From Parus major (lineage: Eukaryota; Chordata; Aves; Passeriformes; Paridae), in assembly GCF_001522545.3 (NCBI RefSeq), contig NC_031773.1, positions 46,101,010 to 46,165,009 on the forward strand: a stretch of 64,000 nt of DNA, written 5' to 3'. The notes under the pieces are model-generated. The model saw only the letters and a program-made list of their open reading frames with translations. It did no database searches and had not been told where the DNA came from. The position numbers were made by a program, and so were the translations under genes. The first letter of the stretch is position 1, and every line of letters begins with the position of its first letter. Of the stretch, positions 1-23,400 are shown piece after piece.

Positions 1-7778
<7,778 letters not shown>

Positions 7779-7904
7779 CTCTGCCATCAGCAAGGCACCG
7801 ATTATAGCCCACAGGGCTGAAGTACTCAAAGACGAAGACAGCCACCGCAGAGATGATAAGCAGCATCACAAACATCATCACCCATACGTCAGCACTGAAA
7901 GGTT
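7779..7904 (-). CDS. GRIN2B: GRIN2B exon E: pre-M1 and transmembrane helix M1
   Basis: This 126-bp exon completes a split Glu, encodes 41 codons and donates one base to the next Glu. It begins [20 protein letters not shown] and ends with the loop [11 protein letters not shown], equivalent to human residues 552-593. PFSADVW is the pre-M1 cuff helix next to the channel gate. The following hydrophobic run of about 20 residues is M1. CLADGR, joined to EPGG in the next exon, is a 2B signature; GluN2A has NLAKGK there. The acceptor is ctccag and the donor gtaagg, phase 1 on both sides. The one M1 difference from human that I can see is Ile for Val in LLII, a conservative change. Confidence 0.97.
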
Positions 7905-11352
<3,448 letters not shown>

Positions 11353-11561
11353 TCAGTCACTATGCGTTTTTGGCAAGGGACCGTGTTCCTCATGCAGGTG
11401 CCACTTAGGGGGTCCACGTTCTCCACAATGACAAATGGCGCCTCTTCCAAGGTCACGATACTCAGGTGATCGTCCTCACGTTCCTCAGAGTCAGGATACA
11501 GCTCAAAGCGTGGCCACACATAATACTTCATCTGCAACTTTTTTTCCTTCCATTTCCCCAC
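11353..11561 (-). CDS. GRIN2B: GRIN2B exon B: linker and first half of ligand-binding lobe S1
   Basis: This 209-bp exon encodes 69 codons plus two bases (GA) of a split Glu. It begins [18 protein letters not shown] and ends CQKRIVTE, matching human GluN2B residues about 376-443. It joins the amino-terminal domain to lobe S1 of the clamshell that binds L-glutamate. The stretch [16 protein letters not shown] contains the Glu equivalent to human E413, a known ligand-site residue. Cysteines in [12 protein letters not shown] belong to the conserved S1 set. The acceptor is ccgcag and the donor gtatgc, phase 0 in and phase 2 out. Between VWPR and EDDHLS the window reads [10 protein letters not shown], two residues longer than the human MCPETEEQ, so the exon is 6 bp longer than the 203 bp expected from the human protein. 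The frame is intact and nothing suggests a pseudogene. Confidence 0.96.
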
Positions 11562-14500
11562 CTGCGGAGACACAAACCACAGAAGACAGACTTCTAATTG
11601 TGCCATCCCTTTGCATCAGCCACAGCTACTGCAGGACTGGGTAAGAGGACCATTCTGGAGTACCCATACTCACGACTCATGTAAGATGGGGACATTTCTG
11701 GGGAGAAGGCTCTGAGCAAGTGGATTCAAACAAGAGGGAAGTGCAGAACAAGAAAGATCTCTGAGCTCTCTCATCTCTGCAATGTCTCACCTTCTGGGAG
11801 AGTGAGTGGATAACCACAGGAATACTGTAACTATGGTCAAGCAGACCTCTGTCCTTCACCTTTTTCAGCCAAACAAGAGGAACACTATGACTTGGTTACA
11901 TACCTTAGCTGGAAATGAGGAATTGTTTTATGTTTCTGACTGATGAAAATTAATACCAAAGAGTATCTATGGTGTTTTTATATCTTGCTATTTTTCCCTA
12001 ATTCTCATAACTTCCATAAATTTCTATTGCAGTTTTAGTACACTTAATTTTCTCTTTCCTAAGTGAATAGAGATCATATCTTCAGTAGTCAAAAAGGGGG
12101 TGGGACTCAATTATCTTATACCTGCTGCTAAGAATGAAAGCTTCTTTAGAAGCCTCTGCAGTCCTTAAAGAGACAATACATGTAAGCTCACCCACTGCCC
12201 AGGCAAACCATTTCTTGCAAAAAAAAAAAAAGAAAAAAAAAATCCAGGAAAAGAGAAAACTTGAACATCAACTGTACTTTCAACTATCAAAGTCTTGCCT
12301 TTGTTCTCAATTCCCCCTCCCACCATCACAGTTGACAGTAATTAGCACTTTGGCTGGCAACCAAAGCTGAGAGGGTGAAGCAAACTGGGCCTTAGAAGAA
12401 GGTGTCCTGCATGATCCTCAAAGCCAGTCCTCCAAGCCAGGACCTGAGACATGCTGACTTGATGGCAGAGGCAGTGTGGGTGTGTGGGAAGCTTGCATGA
12501 CTGCTCTTAGCAGTGTACCTGCTTGGTGGGTAAACAGAAAAGCTTCATTCTATTCCAACCCAACACCCCTCCCACCACCCCCAAATTTCAGTCATTTATT
12601 TATTTAAATGACAGAATGGGAGGGAGAAACACTTATTAAAGGCTCATTAGGTGTCAGTGGTTAATCTGTGAAATTCAAAGCCCAGCTGGGCTTTGGCATT
12701 TGAGAGTATCCAGAATTCACATAAAACACTTGTCACCTTCAAAACAAACAAACACTTCATCTGGCCATGAAAGAAAAATCCACTCTGAGGGCTTCTTGGG
12801 GGAGAAGAAAGGCAGAAGAAATCACCTAGAGACAGCAGTTTCCATATCCATTCCCCATCCCTGCGCAGGGTGAACACAACACCCCAGTGAGCACAAGGCA
12901 GGGGGGGTTGTAAAAGGATGAGCACAGTGTCTGGGCAGCTGGTCTTGCCTTCCCAAATGGAAAGCATGCCAAGAAGAGCTTGCCCTTAATGCTCCCTCCA
13001 CCCATGGAGATGGTCTGTACTCATGCTTCTAACCCTGGATGTGGAAATTGAATTTCTAAGGGAAAAAAGAGCATAGACTCACATGCTTATCCAGGGTCTG
13101 CTCAGCCTTAGACTTCCCACTCATTCACCAAGCAGGTCAATTTATCATCATCTGAGCCAGAGATTTCTGCAGTGCTACTTTAGCTCTCAAGTAACTGAGC
13201 TCAAATCCCCAAAAGTAGTAACTGCCACACGGGGCTCAGCAGGGACCAGTGATTAAGATGCTGCACAGGAACAGCCCAGTTTTCAGCTCAGTAACATTAA
13301 CTTATCATAGAAATAAGTGGTTGATGAAAGAGACATCTCACAGAATCTCAGCAGCACTTAGATATCTCAGTAACAGGCATGATATAACCCCCTAAGTGAT
13401 AAATTAGATCAGATAGGCAAGCCCAACCCATAATTACCCAGTTCTCTGGGACAGAAAGGGGAGTTCATAAGGCTGTGTGCCAGGCACGTCTCACAGTGTT
13501 GTACTACACAGAAACATTATGAAATTAGGATAACAATGACAGCATTGCCATAGCCTTCTGTGCACTAAATCATCTCACCTGCAAATACAGGAATATACAT
13601 CCATTCCTTATTATCCCAATAAAATCATTCTAAATTGTCCAAAGAGGAAGAAAAACAGGATGTAAGTAAATGTTCTGACCTAAATCTCCAAATCAGCTAT
13701 GGGTAGTCTCAAAAATATGTGCAAATGTTACATTTTATTGCTAACCTGAACAATCAGACATGCCATTTAACTCCATACATGTACAGATATGAATAAGAAA
13801 AGTCAGAAAATCATAGTGACTTTATATGCAAGCAAAGGTCAAATGTATATGCACACAGTTAAAGAAGGATGGGCATAAGCAACATGTGGGCAATAAGAAA
13901 CACCACATGTGCAGAGGATGGAGACAATGCAAGATAAAGTATACACAAATGTGTATCATATGCTAGATAATCTACCATGAGAGGGAAAGAGCAATTCACT
14001 GTAGGGACAGAAGTTAGCAGAATTAAAAGCCACAGATTTGGTTAGGTAAAGATGCCTACTCCTAAAGAATATAACCTACCAAGCTGTGCAGAGAGGAGCA
14101 AGGCATTTCTGAAGTCTCAGGTACTTTGTATTAACAGCCTATGAATTGTTGTTACTTGGATTTTGATGAGTGCTTGCCTCAGCAAAAATAGGAAAAATAA
14201 ACTATCCCAGGCATCCTTCATATTTGTCACCCTGCAGTTTCATGACCCGTTGGGTGTTCTCCAATCAGCCTAGTCATCCAAACTCCCACTAGGAGCCCTG
14301 AAGGGTCACAGAATCAGTAAAAGTAAAGATACTAGGGATCTATAGAAACTCCTTTCTAATCATATTCCTATGTATATCCCTATGTAATGTTACTTTATGC
14401 CAGGACACAGCTCCTGGCAGAATTTCACCTTAACTGTCCCTTGCTCTATCTGATCTTGCTCAGAAAGTAGTCAGTTTGGTTTGGGGATGAATTTGGAGGT

Positions 14501-14919
14501 GTTGAGGGAGGGGAGCAGCTAATCTTTACCTTAAATATAAGATCCTATTTTGGATAACAAGACTGGAAGTAGAAGTCCAACACATTTGCAAAGAAAGAAA
14601 GGGAGAATTATTGTAAACGAGAAAGTTAATCACATATGCTATTTGTTTGTCTAAGCATATAAGTTATCCCATGCAGACAAAAGGCAAGATTGCCTATGCA
14701 AGGGGAAAACAAGTGGGAGCCTTCTGACAGCCTTCCAGCCAGCTGGCAAATTGCCTTAACCGCGGTATAATGCAGCCAGAATAAAAGAGTTCTGCAGTAT
14801 GTTAATACGCATCTTTAATGAAAGGTGCATCACATTAGCTCCTTGAAACTAATTCTTAACAGAGGCTTTTCTCTCCTCCCAAGGGAAGCTAAGGCTTGTA
14901 ATAGCCATTTGTGGTGGAT
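11562..14919. other. Intronic interval without a recognised gene
   Basis: Unique-looking AT-rich sequence following exon B on the plus strand. It includes the A-rich tract at 12219-12242 and a C-rich stretch near 12560-12585. The only other open frame of note, 106 codons at 12647-12967 on the minus strand, is unrecognised. No repeat family was identified. Confidence 0.55.
12219..12242. repeat. A-rich tract (A13-G-A10)
   Basis: A 24-bp run of A broken by a single G. It could be a simple repeat or the poly(A) tail of a decayed retroposed sequence, but no element body was recognised next to it. Confidence 0.85.
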
Positions 14920-15130
14920 GTTTCTCTAACCTGTCCTTACATTGACAGAGAGTCCATGGTCTCTGCAAGCAATCTATTCCAGTGCTTAGCTATCCTTCCC
15001 ATTAAAAAGTGAGGTTTTTCTCCAGATGTCTAACCTAAATCTTCCTGCTGCAATTTATATCAGAAGAGTGTATTTCCTTATTCTCCTACATGTGCTCTTT
15101 CCAGTGTTATCAGGTCAGTAAGATATTTTT
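14920..15130 (-). repeat. Old CR1 LINE 3' fragment, antisense to plus strand
   Basis: The plus strand contains the reverse complement of a diverged CR1 tail region. Recognisable blocks are ctattccagtgcttagc at about 14970-14987, followed by tctaacctaaatcttcctgc at 15029-15048 and a stretch equivalent to the CR1 'caatttatat...ttcctta' segment. The terminal octamer repeats are gone, so this is an old, truncated insertion. It shares the gene's transcriptional orientation. CR1 is the dominant LINE of birds and other sauropsids. Confidence 0.7.
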
Positions 15131-17039
15131 AACAGAGAGGAGCTGATAGTCTCATTCAGTGTCTATCTTATAAGCTACATTGGCAAAAGCAGCCACCTAT
15201 TCAAATGACAAGCATCCAGTCTCACAATTTACAAAATCCTTACCCAGATGGGTAGTATGGACAAGTACAATCTACTCCCATGGATTTCCAAAATCATTTG
15301 TTCCAACAAAGGCAGACGTAAATCCCCGAGTTCCTCCTAATATGGCACGGTAGGACTTCAAAACACAAGAGCATCTGGAGAGACCTATAACTAGTGTCAA
15401 CAGATGGAAAACTAAAACCTCCTAGAAATTTGTTTTTCGAGGGCTAGGCAGGAGAATACAGTTCTGAACTAAATCAGAAATGTTCAGATACAGTTCTTAG
15501 GCAAGATACTCAGAAACATTGCACTGGGTATTTAGGGTGAAGGTTCAGGAGAGAGCCTGAACCTTCCGGTGCTTTTTTTTCAAAAGTCTGGAGGAAAACT
15601 AGCTAGGCAAAGTCTCCTGATAGTTATTATTTTATTCAGGCTCCTATTTGCACCATGCCTTGCACCATTCTCTTCTCATTTACAATCTTATCTCAATTCC
15701 TGCTCTCTCCACCCCGCTATAGAAGAAATGCAAAAGGAACAAAAGGAATTCGGTTTCATCCGCAGAACAACAACATAAAAAAAAAGACCATTCCAAACCC
15801 ACTTAGGACTTGAACTGCTTTTTGCATTTTCCCAAAAGCTCAATGTTTCCTCCCTTATTATTGGTTCTTTTATTTCTTTTTTCCCAGGAGCTGAGGAGTT
15901 TATTCATTCCAGTGGGGAAGCACTAAAGCAACAACAGAGAGCATGAATTAGGAGGCAGAAATTCCCTATTCCACCAAGAATCTCTGTAATCCGATCTGCA
16001 CCCTTGTGGCTCCACATTGTGTAAAACTGAGATAATGGCATGTTTTTACATCTGGGGTACAGTGGGAAGATAAACACTGAAGAGGCCATGAGGCTCACAG
16101 ATACTGCAGAAGTGAGAAGAGACACACACATGTGGCTAGAGCTAGACGAGGGAACATACACGGCATGTATCTATTAATGGTATACACATGAAATATATAA
16201 ATGTGTATAACTTATAAATGTGAAAACTTCCTGTCTTTTATCTTTGGAAAAATCTTACATAACTTTTACACCTGATTTAAATACATGAAAAATGGAAGAT
16301 CAAATATAGAAAAGGTAAAGGTAGTATGTTGGACAAGAGGAAGAAAATAGGACTGTTATTGGTAATATAGCTGATGGAGAAGCATACCTAAGCCCTCTGG
16401 GAAGCAGCACAAGTCCAAGGAGAAATAAGGTTCTTGTCGGTAGAATTGGTACAGATCCTGAATGAGGACATGTGAAAACCAGAACAACTGGGCAGGACCT
16501 GAAAAGGGCTACTCTAGAAGCACCATAGAAATAGCAGTTATAACTGGGACACTGCCAATGGAAGTAGGCATTACTCAGGGTACATAAAATAAAGGTGGAC
16601 TTAAGGGATGCTGTAATGTTGTAACCTCAATGCTGCAGTACACTGTGAAGAAATAAATCATGCATAAATAAAGTAGAATCATTTTGGATTGAAATAGATT
16701 TTGGAAGGCTGGTGCAAGATATTCCATGAGGACCGAACTACAGAGATCTACAGCTCCACAGGCTTGGCTTTCAGTCTGGATAGAGATGTCATTACTGTTT
16801 CTAAAGAGAAATTTTATCAGAACTAAGTTATTATGGGAGTCTTTAGCTTCACAGAGATTAGATGGAGAACAAATGCAAATTTTCACAGCAGCACCCTGAT
16901 GTTTCTTTTTCTGGATCTGATAGGTGGCATATTTCTTTAGCCCAAAATTACTCAACAGGCAATAGGTCGTGATGCTTTACACAGTTTGGGCAAAGCAGCA
17001 AGGAACCTTACAAAAAAGCTAGTTATCAGAAATAACCTT
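15131..17039. other. Intronic interval without a recognised gene
   Basis: It holds an 11-bp perfect inverted repeat followed by a T run at 15539-15581, an A8 run near 15778 and AT-rich sequence around 16160-16330. Part of 16890-17039 may be further upstream sequence of the CR1 copy that follows. No exon or RNA gene was recognised. Confidence 0.5.
15539..15566. repeat. Perfect 11-bp inverted repeat
   Basis: The arms gaaggttcagg (15539-15549) and cctgaaccttc (15556-15566) are exact reverse complements around a 6-base loop, agagag. A T8 run begins six bases beyond the second arm. In vertebrate DNA this has no assigned role; the resemblance to a bacterial terminator is formal only. Confidence 0.8.
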
Positions 17040-17425
17040 GGATTGAGCGATTAGGAGAACCAAGAGCCAGTCCTAAAGAAGGAGATTAAAAAGCTAACCT
17101 AGATAAATGAAAGCCAAGAGGGGATATGACTGCTCTGTATAAATAAAGGGGGGACAGATACACAAGGGAGAAAAGAGATTTTTAAGCAGGAAAAACAATG
17201 CCAGTAAAAAGACCAACTGATTGTAAGGAAATTTCCCTTGAAAATAAGATAGATTTTAACCACAGAGGGAGAAGTTCTCAAACAGCTTCCCAAAAGCAGC
17301 TGTGAAAACAACTAAAATGGGGTCAAGAAGGAGCACAACTGGATTGTATAGGGCTATGTGATTTTGCTGCCTAGAGCAGAGGGATGGGACCAGATGAGCC
17401 TTTCCAGTCCAGTGACTACAAGTAA
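17040..17425 (+). repeat. Old CR1 LINE fragment, plus strand
   Basis: The sequence follows the order of a diverged CR1 3' region on the plus strand: an 'agaggggatatgactgctctgtataaata' like block near 17116-17145, 'gggagaaaagag' near 17165, 'gagaagttctcaaacagcttcccaaa' near 17270, and a 3' part ending with 'gggaccagatgagcctttccagtcc' near 17386-17410. The terminal octamers are lost. I judged this from recalled CR1 consensus features, not from an alignment. Confidence 0.65.
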
Positions 17426-20400
17426 GCAGAAGCAAGAGGAGGAATTCCACTGTGAAAAGCCTTTTCCCCTCAATTTTTCAGTCTGCAAATGTCAAAATTC
17501 AGTCTTAATCATCGTATCTCTGTCCCCCAGCTAACCCACATGAACACAAAGACTCATGCTAATGATACCTCCAACTCCTTTGCTCCTACTTCCCTCATTC
17601 AGCAGCAATACCTTCTCTAGTGCCCTGAGAATAAAACATTCCTCTTAGCCTTCACCCAAGCTGGTTAAGTTATGACTCTCACAGTGCTGACATCACACCC
17701 ACTACCAAAAGTATAATTCCTGTGATGCTACAGGTCTGTATCCTCACATAGGCTGGTCTACAGCAGGTGGAAAAGAGATGCCACAAAGAGCAAAAATCCC
17801 CTGTTTACAGACACTTTAAGGTGATTAATTAGCCACATCAGCCAAAGCAGACAAGAAATGGTTGTGAATGCTCCACACGCAAAATTAATTAACGCAAAAA
17901 CAACACTCCTTCCTGAACCTCAAGTTCACCTTCCACAACCACCTGGGGAAGGATGCTTTCTTGACTGCACCTGCAAAAGCAGGAATTGCTTCTAATAGCC
18001 TTTCAATTAAAAATGTAGGCTGCAGGAGATGGTGTGATTTTCTCCCCTCTATATTTATACAGCACCTAGCATATGCCAGAAGGAGAGAGGCTGAGCTTAG
18101 AATACAGACAGTATTCTAAGGGTGAGGTACTTGCTCCTGCTTTACAACTCATTCTGGGAATAAAAGCTCTTTGCAGAAACACTGTCTTCCATCTCACTGA
18201 GATCTGGCATTTACACAACTCTTGCCATTTTTGCTGAAACATTTATTTCCTGGTGCATTTATATGCCTTTTGCAGTTGCTAAGGTCCTGTCCCCTGCCAT
18301 GATTAGCCAGAGAAGGTTAATGAGGTGTACTTTGAGCACTTCTGACTTCTGCAAAGTCCGTGAACTATGGGGCTCCACTGGTGACACAAAAAGATCAGAG
18401 CTGTGAGAATGCCAAAGAGTTTACCTTGCTAAATCATTCCTCCAAACCAGAAGGCACCAAGAATTCAATAGAGGTATAAAACTAGCCCCTCTGGGAGATG
18501 ATGGTGTCTATCCCAGAAAGTGGTTCATCCAGGCAAGGCTGGCTCAAGCTGGAGCAGCAGGGATGCCAGGGGGGCACAGTTATTCAAGGACCTCAGTGCT
18601 ACTTGATGCATACATAGCCATGATTTATGGAAATGCAGACTGCAATCAGCACAGGCATAAATAGGAGACATGAGGAGAGAGGAAGCTGTTAATGGTAGCG
18701 GGGGCTATGATCTGAGTAGGCTGGAGAATGTAACTCTAAGCTTCTAGCAGGGGCAAATCAGGTGTTAGGATTTGGGAAGAAGAATTAGAACAAAATTTAT
18801 ATCTTAACAAATACTGAAAACTGACTACCATCCAACATAACCCACCTTCAGCTAACAGGCAGTGACAGCACCTGACTCAGACTCTTACTTAATAGTGTTG
18901 CATACTTAGAGCCATCATGCCCTTCTGAAATGACTGTGTGAGGACAGGGGAGCTCAATAAATGTCCCAAATTCCAGCAAGAATGGTCTTTTCTGATTCTG
19001 GTTTGGTAAATAAAATCTAAAGTCGGGGAGCTTATACTGTCTCCATCATTGTTCATCTAAGGTGAAAGAAGGTTTCACCTTGAGCATCTCTAGTGCTCTC
19101 CTTTGCAGAGCTGTGAGGCAGGGGTACTGGTAAGATTGCATGTTTTGTGTCCCAGGCGGCTCAGGAGCCACAAAGGTTTTAAAGAAAATGTATTTTTATG
19201 TGCACGTACAGGCATCTAAATGCTTTATGTAAGCATTTTGCAGTCTCTAGGAGTGCATCCGCATTGTGCAGGTGTGTGTCTGCATCCAGTACGTGTCCAT
19301 GCATGTAATGCCCTATCTAATGATTTTTCCCCTTGGCTTTCCCTGTTGAGTTCTGGGTTTGAGTTTCATTTTGCTGAGCTTTCATTTCTTTCACTCGGAA
19401 TTTTTTTTTCCCCCCCTAAAGCATGTTACACAGAGGGAGGGATGCTTGCCAATTCACTCTGCAGTCTGGGAGACAGTTTAGAGTTTTGGCTGCTACAGGG
19501 GTCTGGTACAGTGGTGTACAAAACCCTGACACGTGTGCAGTGACACCTACTCTTTACATTGATTGAATATCTCTCCCAGAATCTCTTGGGATCTGAAGCT
19601 GAAGAAATGTTCAAAAATGCAGATGGAGAAGAAGGCCAAGCCATTTCCTTGTGTTGAGAAAAGCTAAATGTTGAAGCCGGCCCCAGAAGGGTTAGGAGAT
19701 AAGAAAACATAAAGAGAGAGGGGGTGAGTTACCTAAATCTCACTGTTTTCTGTGCTGTGCAAGCAAGACTGAAGGCACTGCTTGAAAAGCATCTCTGAGA
19801 ATACCAGAGAGAGAGATCCTTCACCTTTCAGTGGGGGGTGTCACAGCATGTGAAACACCTCCTCACCCCACAGCCAGAGCCCCTGCCCTCTGCCTGGCAG
19901 CCCCACATTGCCCCTGTGCAGCGGTGCACACCTGCCAAGAGCAGCACTGGCACGGCTGTACGCACGCCCCTCTGGCAGAGACACGCAGGGTGCTCGGCTC
20001 TCCTCTCACTGCTGGAAAGGGGAGGATCAAACCTCTTCCAGAGGAATTACTGCACATGTTGGGAGCCAGATTCCAGGGAAACCAATTGCAAAGCCACAAG
20101 TCCCCGTTTCTTTCTTCTCCCACCACTGACAGCACTGGGCTGCTGACTGCAAATGCTGTCCTCATCTGCAGAACACCCTTTGTCTGGATTCTGGGTCTGG
20201 ATTCACACTGGCATAGCCACAGCCAGCCCCACTACCTCCAAATCTTCAGGGTGCCTGTTTGCAGCCCTGCCTCAACCTGGAACATGGCAGGAAGTCTTGT
20301 GTAGTGCACCAGGGCCATCCCCAGGGCTAGCCAACTGAAACACTGCTCCAATTGCCACCAGATCCCCAAACTGAGTTGAAACAACAGGTCTGTTCTGCAT

Positions 20401-23400
20401 GCTGGTTCTCTGCCAGGTCTCTTTTCCTGGCTTTGCAAAGAGACAGGACAGGAAGCAAAGATGTGGGATAGGAGCAACCAAGGACACCCTTGCTGCTTCT
20501 CCTCTATCCCATGGACGGTTAAAGGGGCTGCTCACTGCATTCTTGCACCTTTTCTTATCCACAGTCTCCCTCATCTGCCTCTATGCAGAAGGCATGTAAA
20601 TATCCTCATGCCCTGATTCAGTTTCTCCCCCTTCTTTCTTTTATCCACTCAGGTGCTCCCCAATAAACACATGGGACAGGGAGTGGGGGTGGGGGAAAGC
20701 AGCAGACAGCCTCTATCTCACCTGTGTAAGCAGAAATGGATGGTGGTCCCTCATGCCCAGGCTCATCAGCACCCTACCTCCCACTCACCCACCCATGGTC
20801 CTGCCTCCTGTCACTGCTGTGCACCATGGACACAGTCCTCACTGCACAGACCTGTGTCCTAACCACTGCCTCTGTCATGTCTTTAGTCTGGTTCCTCTGT
20901 GCCAGGACCAGTCAAAGGTCAAGAAACCTGCAGGGATGGGGGAGTAACTTGCAGTGTGATTTCCCCCTATCTCAGTTCCCAATGACTTAGATATGGACTG
21001 GCTTTTCTGCATCCCAGCAGTGTCCACCTCAGTCCTGAAATGAACTGCTGGCCCAAGCCACAGCACTGTGAGCACTGTACATCTCCACCGGCAGTGGCAC
21101 TTAGCAGGGTACTTCTGTTCTGCAGCTGCAGATCAACCTCTCTGCGAGACTGCCAGGCCAGATGGGGCTTCCCAGGATCTAGTGTGGGCTGCACTCCCCA
21201 GCTGGAGACTCCTGCCTAAGGAGCTCAAGCTACAGACTTCCTGATGGATGAGAACTCCAGAAAGAGAATCCACATGAGTTTCAGGACCCCCCACCTGACC
21301 CACTGCTACAGCCAAGTGCTGGGCTTTGCTTGAAAACCACAGCATTCTGCCAAGTTTGGGTGGAGCATTAGACAAGACCTAATGCCAGCTCTACCTACAC
21401 CTTACAGAGAAGGCCCAACCAGGATGGAGCCCACCAGCAGGACAGCTGGTTCATGGCACATGTGCATTATTGCCACGCTGGTTGTAGCTCTGTGAGCATC
21501 AGGGAGTGATTCTGCCAAAGGTTTTTTTCTCCTTTCCCATACACAGTTACTCACACACAGAGGTACCCCCCCAGCAGCAGTTACCTTAAGCCCATCCGAG
21601 CTTGGAGTCCAAGCAGAATTGCCAAGGGCCCAGCTGAGGCCATCTGGGCTGCAAGGCATCTCTGTGCAAAAGGAGCACAATCAGACATGAATGTGGAGGG
21701 AGCGAGAGTTAACCTTGAAATCGGTGATTTGGAAAGGAAAGGCGAAGCCATGTATTTGCCAACCCCAGCTAGCAAAGAAGAGTTAAGCCAAGAACTGTTT
21801 TCTTGGGAGCAGGGCCTTAAAAAAATGAAATTCTTCCCTGCTCTCAGACCTGATGAACCTATGAAACACCTATTTATCAGATATGTGTGTCATTTTGGGG
21901 ATAAACATGTCAACACAAAACAGATATTGTGCCATTTCTTCAGCCTAAAAGTAGGAGAACAGGCATGACAGAGGCAGTCTTGGAGACATAAGATGAAGCT
22001 AAGGCCCTCAGCAGGTTGCAGAATATCTTTTATGAGGACATGTAAGTCCACACATGGAATGATTTCTGTCAGTCTAGAACTAGGTGGATGACTTTGTGTA
22101 TTTAAATGTGTGTGTACTGTGTAGCTACCTCTGTTATAAGGGGATAAGCAGTAAGCCTGTAATTAAATTCTCTGACATTTTCCATTACAAGAGTCTTCAG
22201 GCCAGTTCCCTGAGAAAAACCAACATCTCCATGTTTTGCAACAGGCATTTCAAAGTCAGCAGGGCAAAAACCCTGAGGCTAAGGACATGATTTTTACTCT
22301 GGCCTATCAAATTTTATTCTGTCTTAGCTGAATTATAAACTGTTGAATAATCACAATTTCTTTTCTGTCACTTTCTTGCAGAAATCCTGGCAGACAGTCC
22401 AAACAGCAGCTGAGCATAAATGTTTTACGAGCTAGCCCAGTGGACTCTCCACCAGTTCCACAGTAAGTACAACAACTCAGCTTTGGCAGAGCAAGAGAAA
22501 GGCAAAGGTGCAATCAGGCTACACACAAAATGTGGACAACAAAATCATCCAGGTTCTTTTCTAGCCATTTAAATGTGCCTCAGGGTTACCTGCACTCCGC
22601 TGCTCAGAATGCAGAAGAAAGGCAAACCACTTTGAGCTTTCGTGAATGTCTGTGAAACAAGTGGAGGTTAGTCACTGGACTGAACAGTCAGTGCTGAAAG
22701 CTCAGCATACATGAAAATGAACAATTTATTTTGCTGAAAAGATTTTGGGGTTTCCTCTTAAGGAACAAATTAAAACACAGCACATATGAAAAACCCACCA
22801 CCATACCATAAAATAAACTATATTAAGGGTAATTTATTTAGGCTTAAGTATTAGAAAATGGCAGGTTTACAGTTTCCTTTTCAGCCTTTCTTCCATCCCA
22901 CTTGTGTGTGGACATTTCAATTCAAATTTAATTAATGAGTGCATGCAGCTCTCTCCATGGAGTCCCTCCCTCAACCCCTGTACTTCAAAGAAACTTGAAG
23001 AAGTAGAATTAAGGTGGCCTGGGAAACAAGACTGGCATTTCCTAGCTTGACTTCACAAGTTAAAAATTGAATCACTGTTGTTTTATTTTCTGTATGTAAT
23101 TGCTTCTACGGCTTGAATGTGCACGAGCTATTACAAAACCAATAAATGGGCTAAGAAAGTATTAGTGAAGATGGAGAAAGAGCTATCCATGAATCTCCAA
23201 GCCCTGGCAGAGGAGAGAGGAATAAAGAAACAGCAATGGACAGCAAGAAAATCAACCAATGTAGAGATTATGCAATCCTGTTTTATGATGAAAAAAGCAG
23301 CACTGACCTTGCCAAGAGGTTGAATGAGGCAAAGAAAGCAGAAGCCAAATTGGAAAAGGTGCATTGGAGAAAGGTGGAAAGAGGGTGAAGCTGGCAGGTC

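Noticed and set aside
15539..15581. Rho-independent terminator
   Set aside because: The hairpin plus T run has the bacterial shape, but the window is vertebrate intron with no bacterial genes, so the call would be meaningless.
19800..21700. CpG island or hidden multi-exon gene
   Set aside because: Many overlapping short open frames and higher GC suggested it, but CpG pairs look sparse, the frames occur on both strands and none resembles a protein family.
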